Source of the DNA: Streptococcus gallolyticus subsp. gallolyticus DSM 16831
GTDB lineage: Bacteria; Bacillota; Bacilli; Lactobacillales; Streptococcaceae
DNA length: 64,000 bases
Direction: 5' to 3'
Assembly: GCF_002000985.1 (NCBI RefSeq)
Contig: NZ_CP018822.1
Span: forward strand, 1,506,001 to 1,570,000
This document shows positions 51,778 to 61,266 of the stretch, one piece after another. The stretch's first letter is position 1. Every line of letters begins with the position of its first letter. The position numbers and the translations under genes are program-made. The notes below the pieces were generated by a model that worked only from the letters and a program-made list of their open reading frames with translations, did no database searches and was not told the origin of the DNA.

Positions 51778-53308
51778 TTTTAGTTTCCTTTTCTTCTTTA
51801 ATTGTCGTTTTAAATGTATTTTTGCGGCAGTAAAGTGCTGTAATATCTTTCAAGAAAGCTTTGCGCTCATCTGTCAAATCTTCTTTAAGCATACGCCATT
51901 GCCAGTTGCCACCAACAGTATTTGGAATATTCATGCGGCTATCAGCCGGTTTATCAAGTAGATCTTGCATTGTCGCAATCGCAACATCACTAACAGTCGC
52001 AAACAATGTCCGAAGCATAGCTTGTGCAATCGGTTCATCGTCACTACGGTGAGTGTAAGCATTCACAAATGCTTTTTGCTCGTCAGTCAAGTTGTCATAC
52101 CAACCGTTGATAACTTCATTATCGTGTGTTCCTGTATAAGCAACGCTATTTTTATTACAGTTATGAGGAGCATCAATACTCTTTCCTTCGGTGTCATAGA
52201 AGCCAAATTCAAGAATCTTCATGCCTGGAAAAGCTGTATCCGTCAACAACTGTTCAGCTTTTGCATCGATGTAACCAAGGTTTTCAGCAATAATTGGAAG
52301 GTCGCCAAGTTCGTCTTTGACAACATCAAACAAAGCACGTCCTGGACCTGGTTCCCAACTACCGTCATTTGCTGTTTCGTAGTCACCACGGATTTCCCAA
52401 TAATCTGAGAAGCCTTTGAAATGGTCAATACGAAGAAGGTCATACAATTTGAAGCCTTCTTGAATACGGTAAACCCACCAAGCATAATTCGTCTTAGCAT
52501 GGTTTTTCCAATCATAAATTGGATTTCCCCAAAGCTGACCATCATCGCTGAATTCATCCGCAGGAACACCAGCAATGCAAAGTGGATTTTTATCACTATC
52601 TACTTTGAACAGATCAGGCATTGTCCACACTTCAACACTGTCAGCTGAAACGTAAATTGGCATATCACCAATAATTTCAATCCCATTTTCATTAGCATAA
52701 GCTTTGAGCTTAGCCCATTGTTGATAGAAGAAATATTGAGTGACTTTATGGTAAAGAATAGCGTCTTTTAATTTAGCACGGTAAGTTTCAAGAGCTTTTT
52801 CTTCTCGTCTAACAACCGCTTTATCATCCCATTCTTGTAGAGCTTTGTTATCAAAAAATTCTTTAATTGCCATGAAATCTGCAAAATCTTGGAGCCAGCT
52901 AGTATCTTTTTCAAATTCAGCTAAGGCTTCAACATTTTCCTTTTGGCTCAAGAAGGCTTTGACGGCTTTTTCCAAAATAGGACGGCGCAATTCAAAAATA
53001 CGAGCGTAGTCAACAGACTCTAAATCATCACCAAAATTAACAGTTTCAAAATCTTTTTTATCAAGGTAACCTTGTTCACTAAGGAGTTCAAGGTCAATCA
53101 GATGCGTATTCCCCGCAGTAGCTGAGAACGATTGATAAGGGGAATCACCATAACTTGTCGTTGTTAGTGGTAAAATTTGCCAGTATGTTTGGTCAGTTTC
53201 AACTAAGAAATCAACAAAGTCATAGGCTTCTTGTCCGAATGTTCCCACCCCTTGCTTTCCAGGTAGCGATGTGATATGCATCAATACACCACTTGCACGT
53301 TTTTTCAT
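51767..53308 (-). CDS. malQ: 4-alpha-glucanotransferase
   Basis: 513 residues of glycoside hydrolase family 77. Catalytic stretches are [10 protein letters not shown] (nucleophile Asp), [10 protein letters not shown] (acid/base Glu) and YTGTHDNEV (transition-state Asp). It transfers glucan segments between maltodextrins and releases glucose, giving longer chains for MalP. AAAGGAG precedes the ATG. The promoter upstream carries a MalR operator in its spacer. Confidence 0.95.
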   Translation of the reverse strand: MKKRASGVLMHITSLPGKQGVGTFGQEAYDFVDFLVETDQTYWQILPLTTTSYGDSPYQSFSATAGNTHLIDLELLSEQGYLDKKDFETVNFGDDLESVDYARIFELRRPILEKAVKAFLSQKENVEALAEFEKDTSWLQDFADFMAIKEFFDNKALQEWDDKAVVRREEKALETYRAKLKDAILYHKVTQYFFYQQWAKLKAYANENGIEIIGDMPIYVSADSVEVWTMPDLFKVDSDKNPLCIAGVPADEFSDDGQLWGNPIYDWKNHAKTNYAWWVYRIQEGFKLYDLLRIDHFKGFSDYWEIRGDYETANDGSWEPGPGRALFDVVKDELGDLPIIAENLGYIDAKAEQLLTDTAFPGMKILEFGFYDTEGKSIDAPHNCNKNSVAYTGTHDNEVINGWYDNLTDEQKAFVNAYTHRSDDEPIAQAMLRTLFATVSDVAIATMQDLLDKPADSRMNIPNTVGGNWQWRMLKEDLTDERKAFLKDITALYCRKNTFKTTIKEEKETKNDN

Positions 53309-53344
53309 ACGTTTTCTCCTTTATCAACTATCTTTACACTGCAA

Positions 53345-53373
53345 ATTATAGCGCAACCGTTTGCGTAAGTCAA
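53345..53373 (-). promoter_or_regulatory. malQP promoter with MalR operator
   Basis: On the minus strand TTGACT (53368-53373) and TATAAT (53345-53350) are 17 bases apart. The spacer holds CGCAAACGGTTGCG (53352-53365), a near-perfect LacI-type palindrome like the one at malX. A bound repressor would block RNA polymerase directly. Confidence 0.85.
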
Positions 53374-53394
53374 CTATTTTCTTAAAAAATTTTT

Positions 53395-53442
53395 ACAAAA
53401 AAATCGCCCTACTAGCTAAAAAGCATTAGCTAATAAGGCGAT
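53395..53442 (-). terminator. terminator of malR
   Basis: ATCGCC and GGCGAT with further pairing of TTAGCTA and TAGCTA inside form a long hairpin followed by TTTTTTTG on the minus strand. It lies between malR and the malQ promoter. Confidence 0.8.
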
Positions 53443-53487
53443 ATAGGGTATTAAAACAAAGCTAAAAAGTTATTGAACTCTTTTTAG

Positions 53488-54513
53488 TTAATCATTGACG
53501 TGTAATTGGCGTACACTTTCACGTTCTCTAAGTGTAAATGGAACAATAATTTTTTCAGTAATAGCTGTTTTAGGCGATTTAATCAACTCTACTAATCTTC
53601 TGAAACTTGTTCGTCCAAGATTTGAAACATTGATATCAAAGGTTGTTAAATACGGGTGAACTAGGGTTGAATACGCTGAGTTATTGAAAGTAATAATCGA
53701 AATATCATCAGGTACACTCAATTGATAATAAGATAAGAACTGCGTAATTCTAACCGAAATCGTATCTGCAATAACAATTAAAGCGGTTGCTTTGCTCTCT
53801 TCGATTTTTTGAATCAGTTCTTCTAATACCATAGGATCTCTACGGTCAAATAAGAGTGCAGGATTGCTATCAAGCTCTAATTTCTCCATGCCACGTAGGT
53901 AACCAAAATAACGTTCTGATGACACTTCAGATTTTAAATCATCTGTCACAAAAAGAATCTCACGATGTCCTTTTTGGTAAAGGTATTCTACTGCTTTTTT
54001 CCCCATTAATTGGTTATCATTATCAATATAAGTAATGTCGTTTTCAAAACCTTCTGGTGCTCCTACGATAACAAATGGCACATCATTGTCCATTAAATAC
54101 TTACGAACAGGATCGTCAGGATCAGAATAAAGGATAATAAAACCATCAACGCGCTTCTGACGGTACATTAACTTAACCTGTTCTTCAAGTTCATCAACCG
54201 TCATCCCTGTTGCGATTGATACCGTAAAATCATTTAGTTTTGCTTCACTTGTAATTGTTGACAAAATCTGCATAAAGAAAGGTTCATTCAAACGATCTGG
54301 AGTCATTAATGGTGGAAAAATCAAACCAACGTTATAAGTCAAACCGCTTGCTAACATTTGCGCAGCAACATTGGGCACATAACCAAGCTCTGCCATCGCT
54401 TTCCGAACTTTGTCTTTTGTTTTCTGAGAAATGGATTTATTATCTTTTAAAACACGGCTAACTGTTGAAGGATTCACGCCAGCTTTAGCCGCTACATCTT
54501 TTATTGTAACCAT
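53488..54513 (-). CDS. malR: LacI-family maltose operon repressor
   Basis: 341 residues. The HTH is TIKDVAAKAGVNPSTVSRVL, the hinge follows (AMAELGYVPNVAAQMLASG), and the rest is a periplasmic-binding-like sensor domain. MalR represses maltodextrin genes until maltose or maltodextrin is present. Operators of its type lie at malQ, malX and, in weaker form, its own promoter. It is divergent from malX. Confidence 0.93.
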   Translation of the reverse strand: MVTIKDVAAKAGVNPSTVSRVLKDNKSISQKTKDKVRKAMAELGYVPNVAAQMLASGLTYNVGLIFPPLMTPDRLNEPFFMQILSTITSEAKLNDFTVSIATGMTVDELEEQVKLMYRQKRVDGFIILYSDPDDPVRKYLMDNDVPFVIVGAPEGFENDITYIDNDNQLMGKKAVEYLYQKGHREILFVTDDLKSEVSSERYFGYLRGMEKLELDSNPALLFDRRDPMVLEELIQKIEESKATALIVIADTISVRITQFLSYYQLSVPDDISIITFNNSAYSTLVHPYLTTFDINVSNLGRTSFRRLVELIKSPKTAITEKIIVPFTLRERESVRQLHVND

Positions 54514-54596
54514 CTAAGTCTCCTTTTCACTTTTCATTTTATAATAGATTTACAGTGCTGACAAGGTTTTACTTGCAAAATCTTATTTTACTCCCT

Positions 54597-54633
54597 ATTA
54601 TACATAAAAGCAGATTTTCTGCAATTGTTTGCT
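54597..54633 (-). promoter_or_regulatory. malR promoter with a weak operator
   Basis: TATAAT (54597-54602) and TTGCAG (54619-54624) are 16 bases apart on the minus strand. An operator-like AGCAAACAATTGCA (54620-54633) matches 11 of 14 positions of the malX operator and overlaps the -35, so autoregulation is likely. Confidence 0.6.
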
Positions 54634-54756
54634 TTTATATCCTGCAACTTTTTTAACAAAAAATTTTTTATCGTTATGAAACCGCTTAAATTCAGCTTTT
54701 GTGACTATTTTTTTGTTTGAAAACTCAAATTTTTTAAATTTTTTTCAAAAAAACGC

Positions 54757-54785
54757 TTGACAATATCTGCAAACGGTTGCATAAT
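54757..54785 (+). promoter_or_regulatory. malX promoter with MalR operator
   Basis: TTGACA (54757-54762) and CATAAT (54780-54785) are 17 bases apart. TGCAAACGGTTGCA (54768-54781) occupies the spacer. The same operator core appears in the malQ promoter. The remainder of 54514-54832 is AT-rich with no gene. Confidence 0.85.
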
Positions 54786-54832
54786 ATAACTGTAAAAATA
54801 ATATTACTAATCTTTCTCTAGGAGGGGAAATC

Positions 54833-56089
54833 ATGAAGAAGAACACATGGAAAAAAATGGTCCTTGCTGGTGCAGGTCTTACACTCGCAGGTAGCGTATT
54901 AGTCGCTTGCTCAAATTCCTCATCAAATAGTTCAAGCTCTTCATCAAGCAAGACTATTAAATTATGGGTTCCAACAGGCGCTAAAGAATCTTATTCAGAA
55001 GTCGTTAAACAATTCGAAGAAGAATCTGGCTACACTGTAAAAGTTGTTGAATCAAACGATTCAAAAGCACAAGAAAATGTTAAAAAAGACCCAGAAAAAG
55101 CTGCTGATGTCTTTTCACTCCCACATGACCAACTTGGTCAATTAGTAGAATCTGGTGTTATTCAAGAAGTTCCAGAAGAATATGCCAACGAAATTGCTGA
55201 AAACGATACCGACCAAGCAGTTGCTGGTGCTCAATACAATGGTAAAACATACGCCTTCCCATTCGGTATTGAATCACAAGTTCTCTTCTATAATAAGTCT
55301 AAACTTTCTGAAGAAGATGTTACTAACTATGAAACAATTACAAGCAAAGCTACATTTGGTGCTACTTTCAAATCAATGAATGCTTACGCTACTGCCCCAC
55401 TTTTCATGTCAGTTGGTGACACATTATTCGGAGAAGACGGTGAAACAGTTGATGGCACAAACTGGGGTAACGAAGCTGGTGTATCTGTTCTCCAATGGAT
55501 TTCAGACCAAAACTCAAACAGCGGATTTGTTAACCTAACAGCTGAAAACGCTATGTCTAAATTTGGTGATGGTAGTGTTGCTGCTATCGAAACAGGACCA
55601 TGGGATTTGTCAGCTGCACAAGAAGCTATCGGTGAAGAAAATCTCGGTATCGCTGTTTACCCTACTGTAACAATCGGTGGAAACACTGTTCAACAAAAAG
55701 CTTTCCTTGGTGTTAAACTTTTCGCTGTAAACCAAGCACCTGCTGGTTCTGATACAGACCGTATCGCTGCTTCTTACAAACTTGCTTCAATGTTGACTAG
55801 CGCTGAAAGCCAAGAAAACCAATTCACTTACGAAGGACGTAACATCATCCCAGCGAACAAAGAAGTTCAAGAATCTGATACCGTTCAATCAAACGAATTG
55901 GCACAAGCAGTCATCAAGATGGCGTCATCATCTGACTACACAGTTGTTACACCTAAACTTAGTCAAATGACAACATTCTGGACTGAAAGTGCTGCTCTTC
56001 TCAGCGATGTCTATAATGGTAAAATTCAAAGTAGTGACTACCTCACTAAATTACAAGAATTTGACGCAGATTTAGCTGCTGCTGAGTAA
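54833..56089 (+). CDS. malX: maltose/maltodextrin-binding lipoprotein
   Basis: 418 residues. Signal peptide with lipobox SVLVACSNS, then a serine-rich linker and a family 1 solute-binding domain (IKLWVPTGAKESYSEVVKQF; GPWDLSAAQEAIGEENLGIA). It captures maltodextrins outside the cell for MalC and MalD. AGGAGG precedes the ATG. The operon is repressed by MalR at the promoter above. No ATPase gene is seen nearby; streptococci commonly share MsmK. Confidence 0.95.
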   Translation: MKKNTWKKMVLAGAGLTLAGSVLVACSNSSSNSSSSSSSKTIKLWVPTGAKESYSEVVKQFEEESGYTVKVVESNDSKAQENVKKDPEKAADVFSLPHDQLGQLVESGVIQEVPEEYANEIAENDTDQAVAGAQYNGKTYAFPFGIESQVLFYNKSKLSEEDVTNYETITSKATFGATFKSMNAYATAPLFMSVGDTLFGEDGETVDGTNWGNEAGVSVLQWISDQNSNSGFVNLTAENAMSKFGDGSVAAIETGPWDLSAAQEAIGEENLGIAVYPTVTIGGNTVQQKAFLGVKLFAVNQAPAGSDTDRIAASYKLASMLTSAESQENQFTYEGRNIIPANKEVQESDTVQSNELAQAVIKMASSSDYTVVTPKLSQMTTFWTESAALLSDVYNGKIQSSDYLTKLQEFDADLAAAE

Positions 56090-56097
56090 GACGTATT

Positions 56098-56129
56098 AAA
56101 GTGGGGAGTCACTTCCCCACTTTATTTTT
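56098..56129 (+). terminator. hairpin between malX and malC
   Basis: AAGTGGGGA pairs with TTCCCCACTT, followed by TATTTTT. It lies right after malX and probably lets most transcripts stop there, so that the binding protein is made in excess over the permease. Confidence 0.75.
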
Positions 56130-56218
56130 AGGTTAATCATTATAGAAGTTATTGCTAAGATATTTAAGCTTAAAACTTTTAGCAGTGACTTCCAATAATG
56201 ATGTAAAAGGAGTTTTGT

Positions 56219-57586
56219 ATGATTAATTCACAATATTTTGACAGTGTATCTGTTAAAGAAGCTTTCAAAAAAGGTGGCTTTGATACTAAACTGTCATTTC
56301 TGATTATGGGATTTTCAAATTTCTATCATAAACAGATTATTAAGGGATGTTTATTCTTACTTTCAGAAATCCTATTTTTGATTACTTTTGTTACTTCGAT
56401 TATTCCGAGTTTGCAAGGGTTAATCACTTTGGGTACGCAAGAACAAGGACTTGTTGAGAAAACAGTTGGTGGCATTAAGATGAAAGTCGCTGTTGAGGGT
56501 GATAACTCAATGTTAATGCTAATCTTCGGTTTAGCAGCCTTGATTTTCTGCCTTGTCTTTGCTTACATTTACTGGTGTAACCTAAAAAGTGCGCGTAATC
56601 TTTATGTTCTAGATAAAGAAAACAAAAAGATTCCAACGTTCAAAGAAGATTTTGAAACACTTGCTAATGGTCGTTTCCACATGACTTTGATGGCAATTCC
56701 AATGATTGGTGTTCTGCTCTTTACTATCTTGCCATTGATTTACATGATTTGTTTGGCATTTACAAGTTATGACCACAATCACCTACCACCAAAGAGTCTC
56801 TTTGATTGGGTTGGTTTCACTAACTTTGGTAATATCTTCAACGGTCGTATGGCAGGAACATTCTTCCCAGTGCTTTCTTGGACCTTGATTTGGGCAGTAT
56901 TTGCCACAGTAACAAACTTCTTCTTTGGTATTATTTTAGCTCTTATTATCAATACTAAAGGTTTGAAATTGAAGAAAATGTGGCGAACAATCTTTGTTAT
57001 TACCATTGCGGTGCCACAATTCATTTCACTTCTTATCATGAGAAACTTGCTTAGCGATGCTGGTCCAATCAATGCTATTCTTGAAAAAATCGGACTCGTC
57101 TCAGCTGCTAATCCATTGCCGTTCTTATCTGATCCGCTTTGGGCCAAGTTCTCAATTATCATCGTCAACATGTGGGTTGGTATTCCTGTAACAATGTTGG
57201 TTGCTACTGGTATCATCATGAACTTGCCACAAGAGCAAATTGAAGCTGCTGAAATTGACGGAGCAAGCAAATTCCAGATTTTCAAATCAATCACATTCCC
57301 TCAAATCTTACTGGTTATGATGCCGAACTTGATTCAACAATTTATCGGTAACATCAACAACTTCAACGTTATCTACCTCCTTACTGGTGGTGGTCCTACT
57401 AACTCTAATTTCTATCAAGCTGGTAGCACAGACTTGCTTGTTACATGGCTTTACAATTTGACAGTTACTGCAGCAGACTACAACCTTGCTTCTGTTATCG
57501 GTATCATCATCTTTGTTCTTTCTGCCGTGTTCAGTCTTCTAGCTTACACAAGAACAAGTTCTTATAAGGAAGGGGTTGCGAAATAA
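56219..57586 (+). CDS. malC: maltodextrin ABC permease, MalF-type
   Basis: 455 residues with about eight membrane segments and an N-terminal extension. The EAA loop that contacts the ATPase is EQIEAAEIDGASKFQIFKSI. RBS AAAGGAG. It pairs with MalD to form the maltodextrin channel. Its stop and the malD start overlap by one base. Confidence 0.93.
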   Translation: MINSQYFDSVSVKEAFKKGGFDTKLSFLIMGFSNFYHKQIIKGCLFLLSEILFLITFVTSIIPSLQGLITLGTQEQGLVEKTVGGIKMKVAVEGDNSMLMLIFGLAALIFCLVFAYIYWCNLKSARNLYVLDKENKKIPTFKEDFETLANGRFHMTLMAIPMIGVLLFTILPLIYMICLAFTSYDHNHLPPKSLFDWVGFTNFGNIFNGRMAGTFFPVLSWTLIWAVFATVTNFFFGIILALIINTKGLKLKKMWRTIFVITIAVPQFISLLIMRNLLSDAGPINAILEKIGLVSAANPLPFLSDPLWAKFSIIIVNMWVGIPVTMLVATGIIMNLPQEQIEAAEIDGASKFQIFKSITFPQILLVMMPNLIQQFIGNINNFNVIYLLTGGGPTNSNFYQAGSTDLLVTWLYNLTVTAADYNLASVIGIIIFVLSAVFSLLAYTRTSSYKEGVAK

Positions 57587-58422
57587 TGAAAAACAAAAAA
57601 CGATTAAGATTGACGTTTGTCTATATTTTACTGATTGTTTTATCAATCATCTGGCTCTTTCCAATTGTTTGGGTTGTCCTTACAAGTTTCCGTGGCGAAG
57701 GAACAGCTTATGTTAACTACTTCATTCCAAAAACTTGGACGCTGGATAATTACATCAAACTATTCACATCAGATGCCTTTCCTTTTGGACAATGGTTCTT
57801 AAATACATTGCTAGTTGCAACAGCATCTTGTATCATTTCAACCTTTATCACGGTTGCTATGGCTTACTCACTCAGTCGTATCAAATTTAAACACCGCAAC
57901 GGTTTCTTGAAACTAGCGCTTGTACTTAATATGTTCCCTGGCTTTATGAGTATGATTGCCGTTTACTACATCTTAAAAGCCTTTAACCTTGACCAAACCC
58001 TTCTTGCCCTTGTCTTGGTTTACTCAGCTGGTGCGGCACTAGGCTTCTATATTGCCAAAGGGTTCTTTGATACCATTCCTTACTCACTTGATGAATCTGC
58101 CATGATTGATGGAGCAACACGCGCTGATATTTTCTTTAAAATTACACTTCCTCTTTCAAAACCAATTATCGTTTATACAGCGCTTATGGCTTTCATCGGA
58201 CCTTGGATTGACTTCATCTTTGCTAAGGTTATCTTAGGAGATGCGACAAGTAAATACACCGTTGCCATTGGACTCTTCTCAATGTTGCAACAAGATACCA
58301 TCAATGATTGGTTCATGTCATTTACAGCAGGTTCAGTTATTATCGCCATTCCAATCACATTACTCTTCATGTTTATGCAAAAATACTACGTGGAAGGTAT
58401 TACTGGCGGTTCTGTTAAGTAA
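57586..58422 (+). CDS. malD: maltodextrin ABC permease, MalG-type
   Basis: 278 residues with six membrane segments and the EAA loop LDESAMIDGATRADIFFKIT. It completes the maltodextrin permease with MalC. The ATG is formed from the overlap with the malC stop. A bidirectional terminator follows. Confidence 0.93.
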   Translation: MKNKKRLRLTFVYILLIVLSIIWLFPIVWVVLTSFRGEGTAYVNYFIPKTWTLDNYIKLFTSDAFPFGQWFLNTLLVATASCIISTFITVAMAYSLSRIKFKHRNGFLKLALVLNMFPGFMSMIAVYYILKAFNLDQTLLALVLVYSAGAALGFYIAKGFFDTIPYSLDESAMIDGATRADIFFKITLPLSKPIIVYTALMAFIGPWIDFIFAKVILGDATSKYTVAIGLFSMLQQDTINDWFMSFTAGSVIIAIPITLLFMFMQKYYVEGITGGSVK

Positions 58423-58458
58423 TCTAAAACCTAGCATTTCCCCTTCTAAATTAATTAT

Positions 58459-58500
58459 CAAAAACAGCTTAGAACGATTGTTCCAAGCTGTTTTATTTTT
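58459..58500. terminator. bidirectional terminator between malD and the Nudix gene
   Basis: AAAACAGCTT and AAGCTGTTTT pair, with inner GAAC/GTTC, and T-runs follow on both strands. It serves the convergent malD and Nudix genes. Confidence 0.85.
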
Positions 58501-58531
58501 ACTACATCATTATAGTAGAAAATTTTGTTTC

Positions 58532-58996
58532 TTACCAAAATTCGCGTAAGAAATCATCTTTCAAACGTTCACGGTAAAAGAGTTCGTTGAGGTCATCTTC
58601 CTCAAAAACGCGAAGCAAATTGAGCATATCATAAGCTAAATCTAGTTTTGGTAATTCCTTGCGAGGAACCCATTTAATTTCGCCCTCATCAGTCGAATGA
58701 ATATCACCGACGTAGTCAGAAGCTCGATATAAGAAAACAAGGTAGCGTTCATCTTCTTTAGTGTACCAATGTTTCATTCCCACTAATTGTGGATTGTTAA
58801 TCGTCAAACCAGTTTCTTCCTTAACTTCACGAATAACAGACTCAACCAAGCCTTCGTGTGGCTCAATATGCCCTCCAGGAAGCGCATAACCTGACCAACG
58901 ATAACGTTTTGGGTCACGAATCTGCATGACTACATTCCCCTGACCGTCCTCAATTAAGCACATATTTGTTAAAATCACACTCTGTGCACGTGACAT
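58532..58996 (-). CDS. mutX: Nudix hydrolase, MutT/8-oxo-dGTP diphosphatase type
   Basis: 154 residues. The Nudix box is complete (GHIEPHEGLVESVIREVKEE, then TGL). The start is SRAQSVILTNMCLIEDGQGN. It probably removes oxidised nucleotides such as 8-oxo-dGTP from the pool. GGAGG precedes the ATG at 58996. The specific substrate, and therefore the symbol, is inferred from streptococcal MutX-like size and sequence. Confidence 0.85.
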   Translation of the reverse strand: MSRAQSVILTNMCLIEDGQGNVVMQIRDPKRYRWSGYALPGGHIEPHEGLVESVIREVKEETGLTINNPQLVGMKHWYTKEDERYLVFLYRASDYVGDIHSTDEGEIKWVPRKELPKLDLAYDMLNLLRVFEEDDLNELFYRERLKDDFLREFW

Positions 58997-59086
58997 ATTT
59001 TCCTCCGAATTCTATTTTCTACGCTAATACTTAATATTAATTGTTTTTAAGATGTTCTAAAGTGAACTTTTACATGAATCTCAATT

Positions 59087-61078
59087 CTAATCCATGGCTT
59101 TCAATTCTAATACCATATCACGCAATTGGGCAGCAAGTTCGAAATCGAGCATTTCTGCTGCTTCTTGCATTTGTTTTTGAAGTTTCTTAATTGTCTCTTG
59201 ACGTTCTGCTTTCGTCATAGCATTGTAATCTGGAATATCTTCTGCGACATCTGTATCAGAACTTTTCGAAATGGCAATCAAATCGCGAATATCTTTTTTG
59301 ATTGTTTGCGGAATAATACCATGCTCTTCATTGTAACGCATTTGAATTTCACGACGACGCGCCGTTTCGTCCATGGCTTTTTGCATAGATTCTGTAATCT
59401 TATCAGCATACATGATAACATGCCCCTCGCTGTTTCGCGCTGCACGCCCAATCGTTTGAATAAGACCACGTTCATTGCGCAAGAATCCTTCCTTGTCCGC
59501 ATCAAGAATGGCAACCAAGCTCACTTCTGGGACGTCAATTCCTTCACGGAGCAAATTAATCCCAATCAAGACATCAAAAACACCTAGACGCAAATCACGA
59601 ATGATCTCCGTACGTTCCAACGTTTTAATATCTGAATGCATATACTTGACTTTGACCCCCATTTCTTTGAGGTAATCAGTCAAATCTTCTGCCATTTTCT
59701 TAGTTAATGTTGTAATGAAGGTGCGTTCGCCTTTTTCAGCACGGCTATTGATTTCACCGAGCAAATCATCCATTTGTCCCATGGTTGGACGCACTTCCAC
59801 TTCAGGGTCAAGTAAACCAGTTGGACGAATGATTTGTTCAACAACAGTATCAGTTTGTTCCAGCTCGTAATCCCCTGGGGTGGCTGACACGTAAACAATT
59901 TGGTGAACATGACTTTCAAATTCTTCACGGCGCAAAGGACGATTATCAAGCGCACTTGGCAAACGAAAACCATAATTAACCAGCATTTCCTTACGCGAAC
60001 GGTCTCCGTTATACATTCCTTTGATTTGACCCATGGTCATGTGACTTTCATCGACCATAATAAGGAAATCTTCTGGGAAGAAATCAAGTAAGGTAAACGG
60101 CGGCTCCCCTTCTGAACGACCGTCCATATGACGCGAATAATTTTCGACACCATTCGTATAGCCCATTTCACGAAGCATTTCAACATCGTATTCCGTTCTT
60201 TGGCGAATACGCTGCGCTTCTATCAACTTTCCTTCTGCCTCAAACTGCTTGACCTGCTCTTCCATTTCTTCCAAAATGTTGTGAATGGCGTGCTCCATAT
60301 GTTCCTCATTGGTCATGAAGTGTGTAGCAGGGAAAATCGCTAAATGTTCCACCTCACCAAGAACTTTACCTGTCAAACTTTCGATTTCTCGAATACGGTC
60401 AATTTCGTCACCAAAAAATTCCACACGAAAAGCGTGCTCATCACGACTGGCTGGGAAAATTTCGACAACGTCGCCACGCACACGAAAACGGCCACGTTGA
60501 AAATCAATGTCATTTCGTTCAAATTGAATGTCAACCAAATCGTTTAACAATTGGTCACGTGATATTTCTTGCCCAGGTCGCAAACTAACCACACTATCAG
60601 CATATTCTTTTGGTGACCCCAAACCATAGATACACGATACCGACGCTACTACGATAACGTCATTACGCTCTAGTAGGGCTGATGTTGCTGAATGGCGCAA
60701 TTTATCGATTTCATCATTTACCGAGCTATCTTTTTCAATATAAGTATCGCTAGAAGGCACATAAGCTTCTGGTTGATAGTAATCATAATAAGACACAAAA
60801 TATTCAACAGCATTGTCTGGGAAAAATTCTTTGAATTCCCCATAAAGTTGCCCAGCCAAAGTTTTATTATGAGCAATAACCAACGTTGGTTTGTTGACCT
60901 TAGCAATAACTTGGCTCATCGTATAAGTCTTACCAGTTCCTGTTGCTCCAAGAAGAATTTGAGCTTTTTCCCCACCTTCAATATTATCCACCAAAGCCTC
61001 AATAGCTTCTGGTTGGTCTCCAGACGGTTGGTATTTTGATACTAATTTAAATTGATTGTTCTCTACTCTATCTATCAT
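59087..61078 (-). CDS. uvrB: excinuclease ABC subunit B
   Basis: 663 residues from ATG 61078, with GAGG upstream. Walker A is [13 protein letters not shown], the DNA-wedge hairpin is [20 protein letters not shown], a DEAD-like box is MVDESHMTM, motif VI is QTIGRAARN, and a UVR domain that binds UvrC closes the protein ([18 protein letters not shown]). It verifies damage and positions UvrC in nucleotide excision repair. An extended -10 (TGTTACAAT on the minus strand, 61111-61119) lies just upstream. Confidence 0.97.
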   Translation of the reverse strand: MIDRVENNQFKLVSKYQPSGDQPEAIEALVDNIEGGEKAQILLGATGTGKTYTMSQVIAKVNKPTLVIAHNKTLAGQLYGEFKEFFPDNAVEYFVSYYDYYQPEAYVPSSDTYIEKDSSVNDEIDKLRHSATSALLERNDVIVVASVSCIYGLGSPKEYADSVVSLRPGQEISRDQLLNDLVDIQFERNDIDFQRGRFRVRGDVVEIFPASRDEHAFRVEFFGDEIDRIREIESLTGKVLGEVEHLAIFPATHFMTNEEHMEHAIHNILEEMEEQVKQFEAEGKLIEAQRIRQRTEYDVEMLREMGYTNGVENYSRHMDGRSEGEPPFTLLDFFPEDFLIMVDESHMTMGQIKGMYNGDRSRKEMLVNYGFRLPSALDNRPLRREEFESHVHQIVYVSATPGDYELEQTDTVVEQIIRPTGLLDPEVEVRPTMGQMDDLLGEINSRAEKGERTFITTLTKKMAEDLTDYLKEMGVKVKYMHSDIKTLERTEIIRDLRLGVFDVLIGINLLREGIDVPEVSLVAILDADKEGFLRNERGLIQTIGRAARNSEGHVIMYADKITESMQKAMDETARRREIQMRYNEEHGIIPQTIKKDIRDLIAISKSSDTDVAEDIPDYNAMTKAERQETIKKLQKQMQEAAEMLDFELAAQLRDMVLELKAMD

Positions 61079-61208
61079 GATAATCCTCAAAACTGAAATT
61101 TATTACTCTTATTGTAACACAAGTCAGTAAAAAAGGGATTTTTAGACTATTATTGCTAAAATTATAGTATTTCATGTAAGGTTTTCTAACATCACATGTT
61201 TCTTAAAT

Positions 61209-61237
61209 TTGCCTTAATGTCTGAATTTTGGTATAAT
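61209..61237 (+). promoter_or_regulatory. promoter of glnPQ
   Basis: TTGCCT (61209-61214) and TATAAT (61232-61237) are 17 bases apart, and the -10 is extended (TGGTATAAT). It leaves a short leader before AAAAGGAG and the ATG. Confidence 0.8.
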
Positions 61238-61266
61238 AATACTATTCTAACCAAAAGGAGACTAAC

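Noticed and set aside
59126..60547. several plus-strand frames across uvrB
   Set aside because: They are antisense to a strongly conserved gene and show shadow-like composition.
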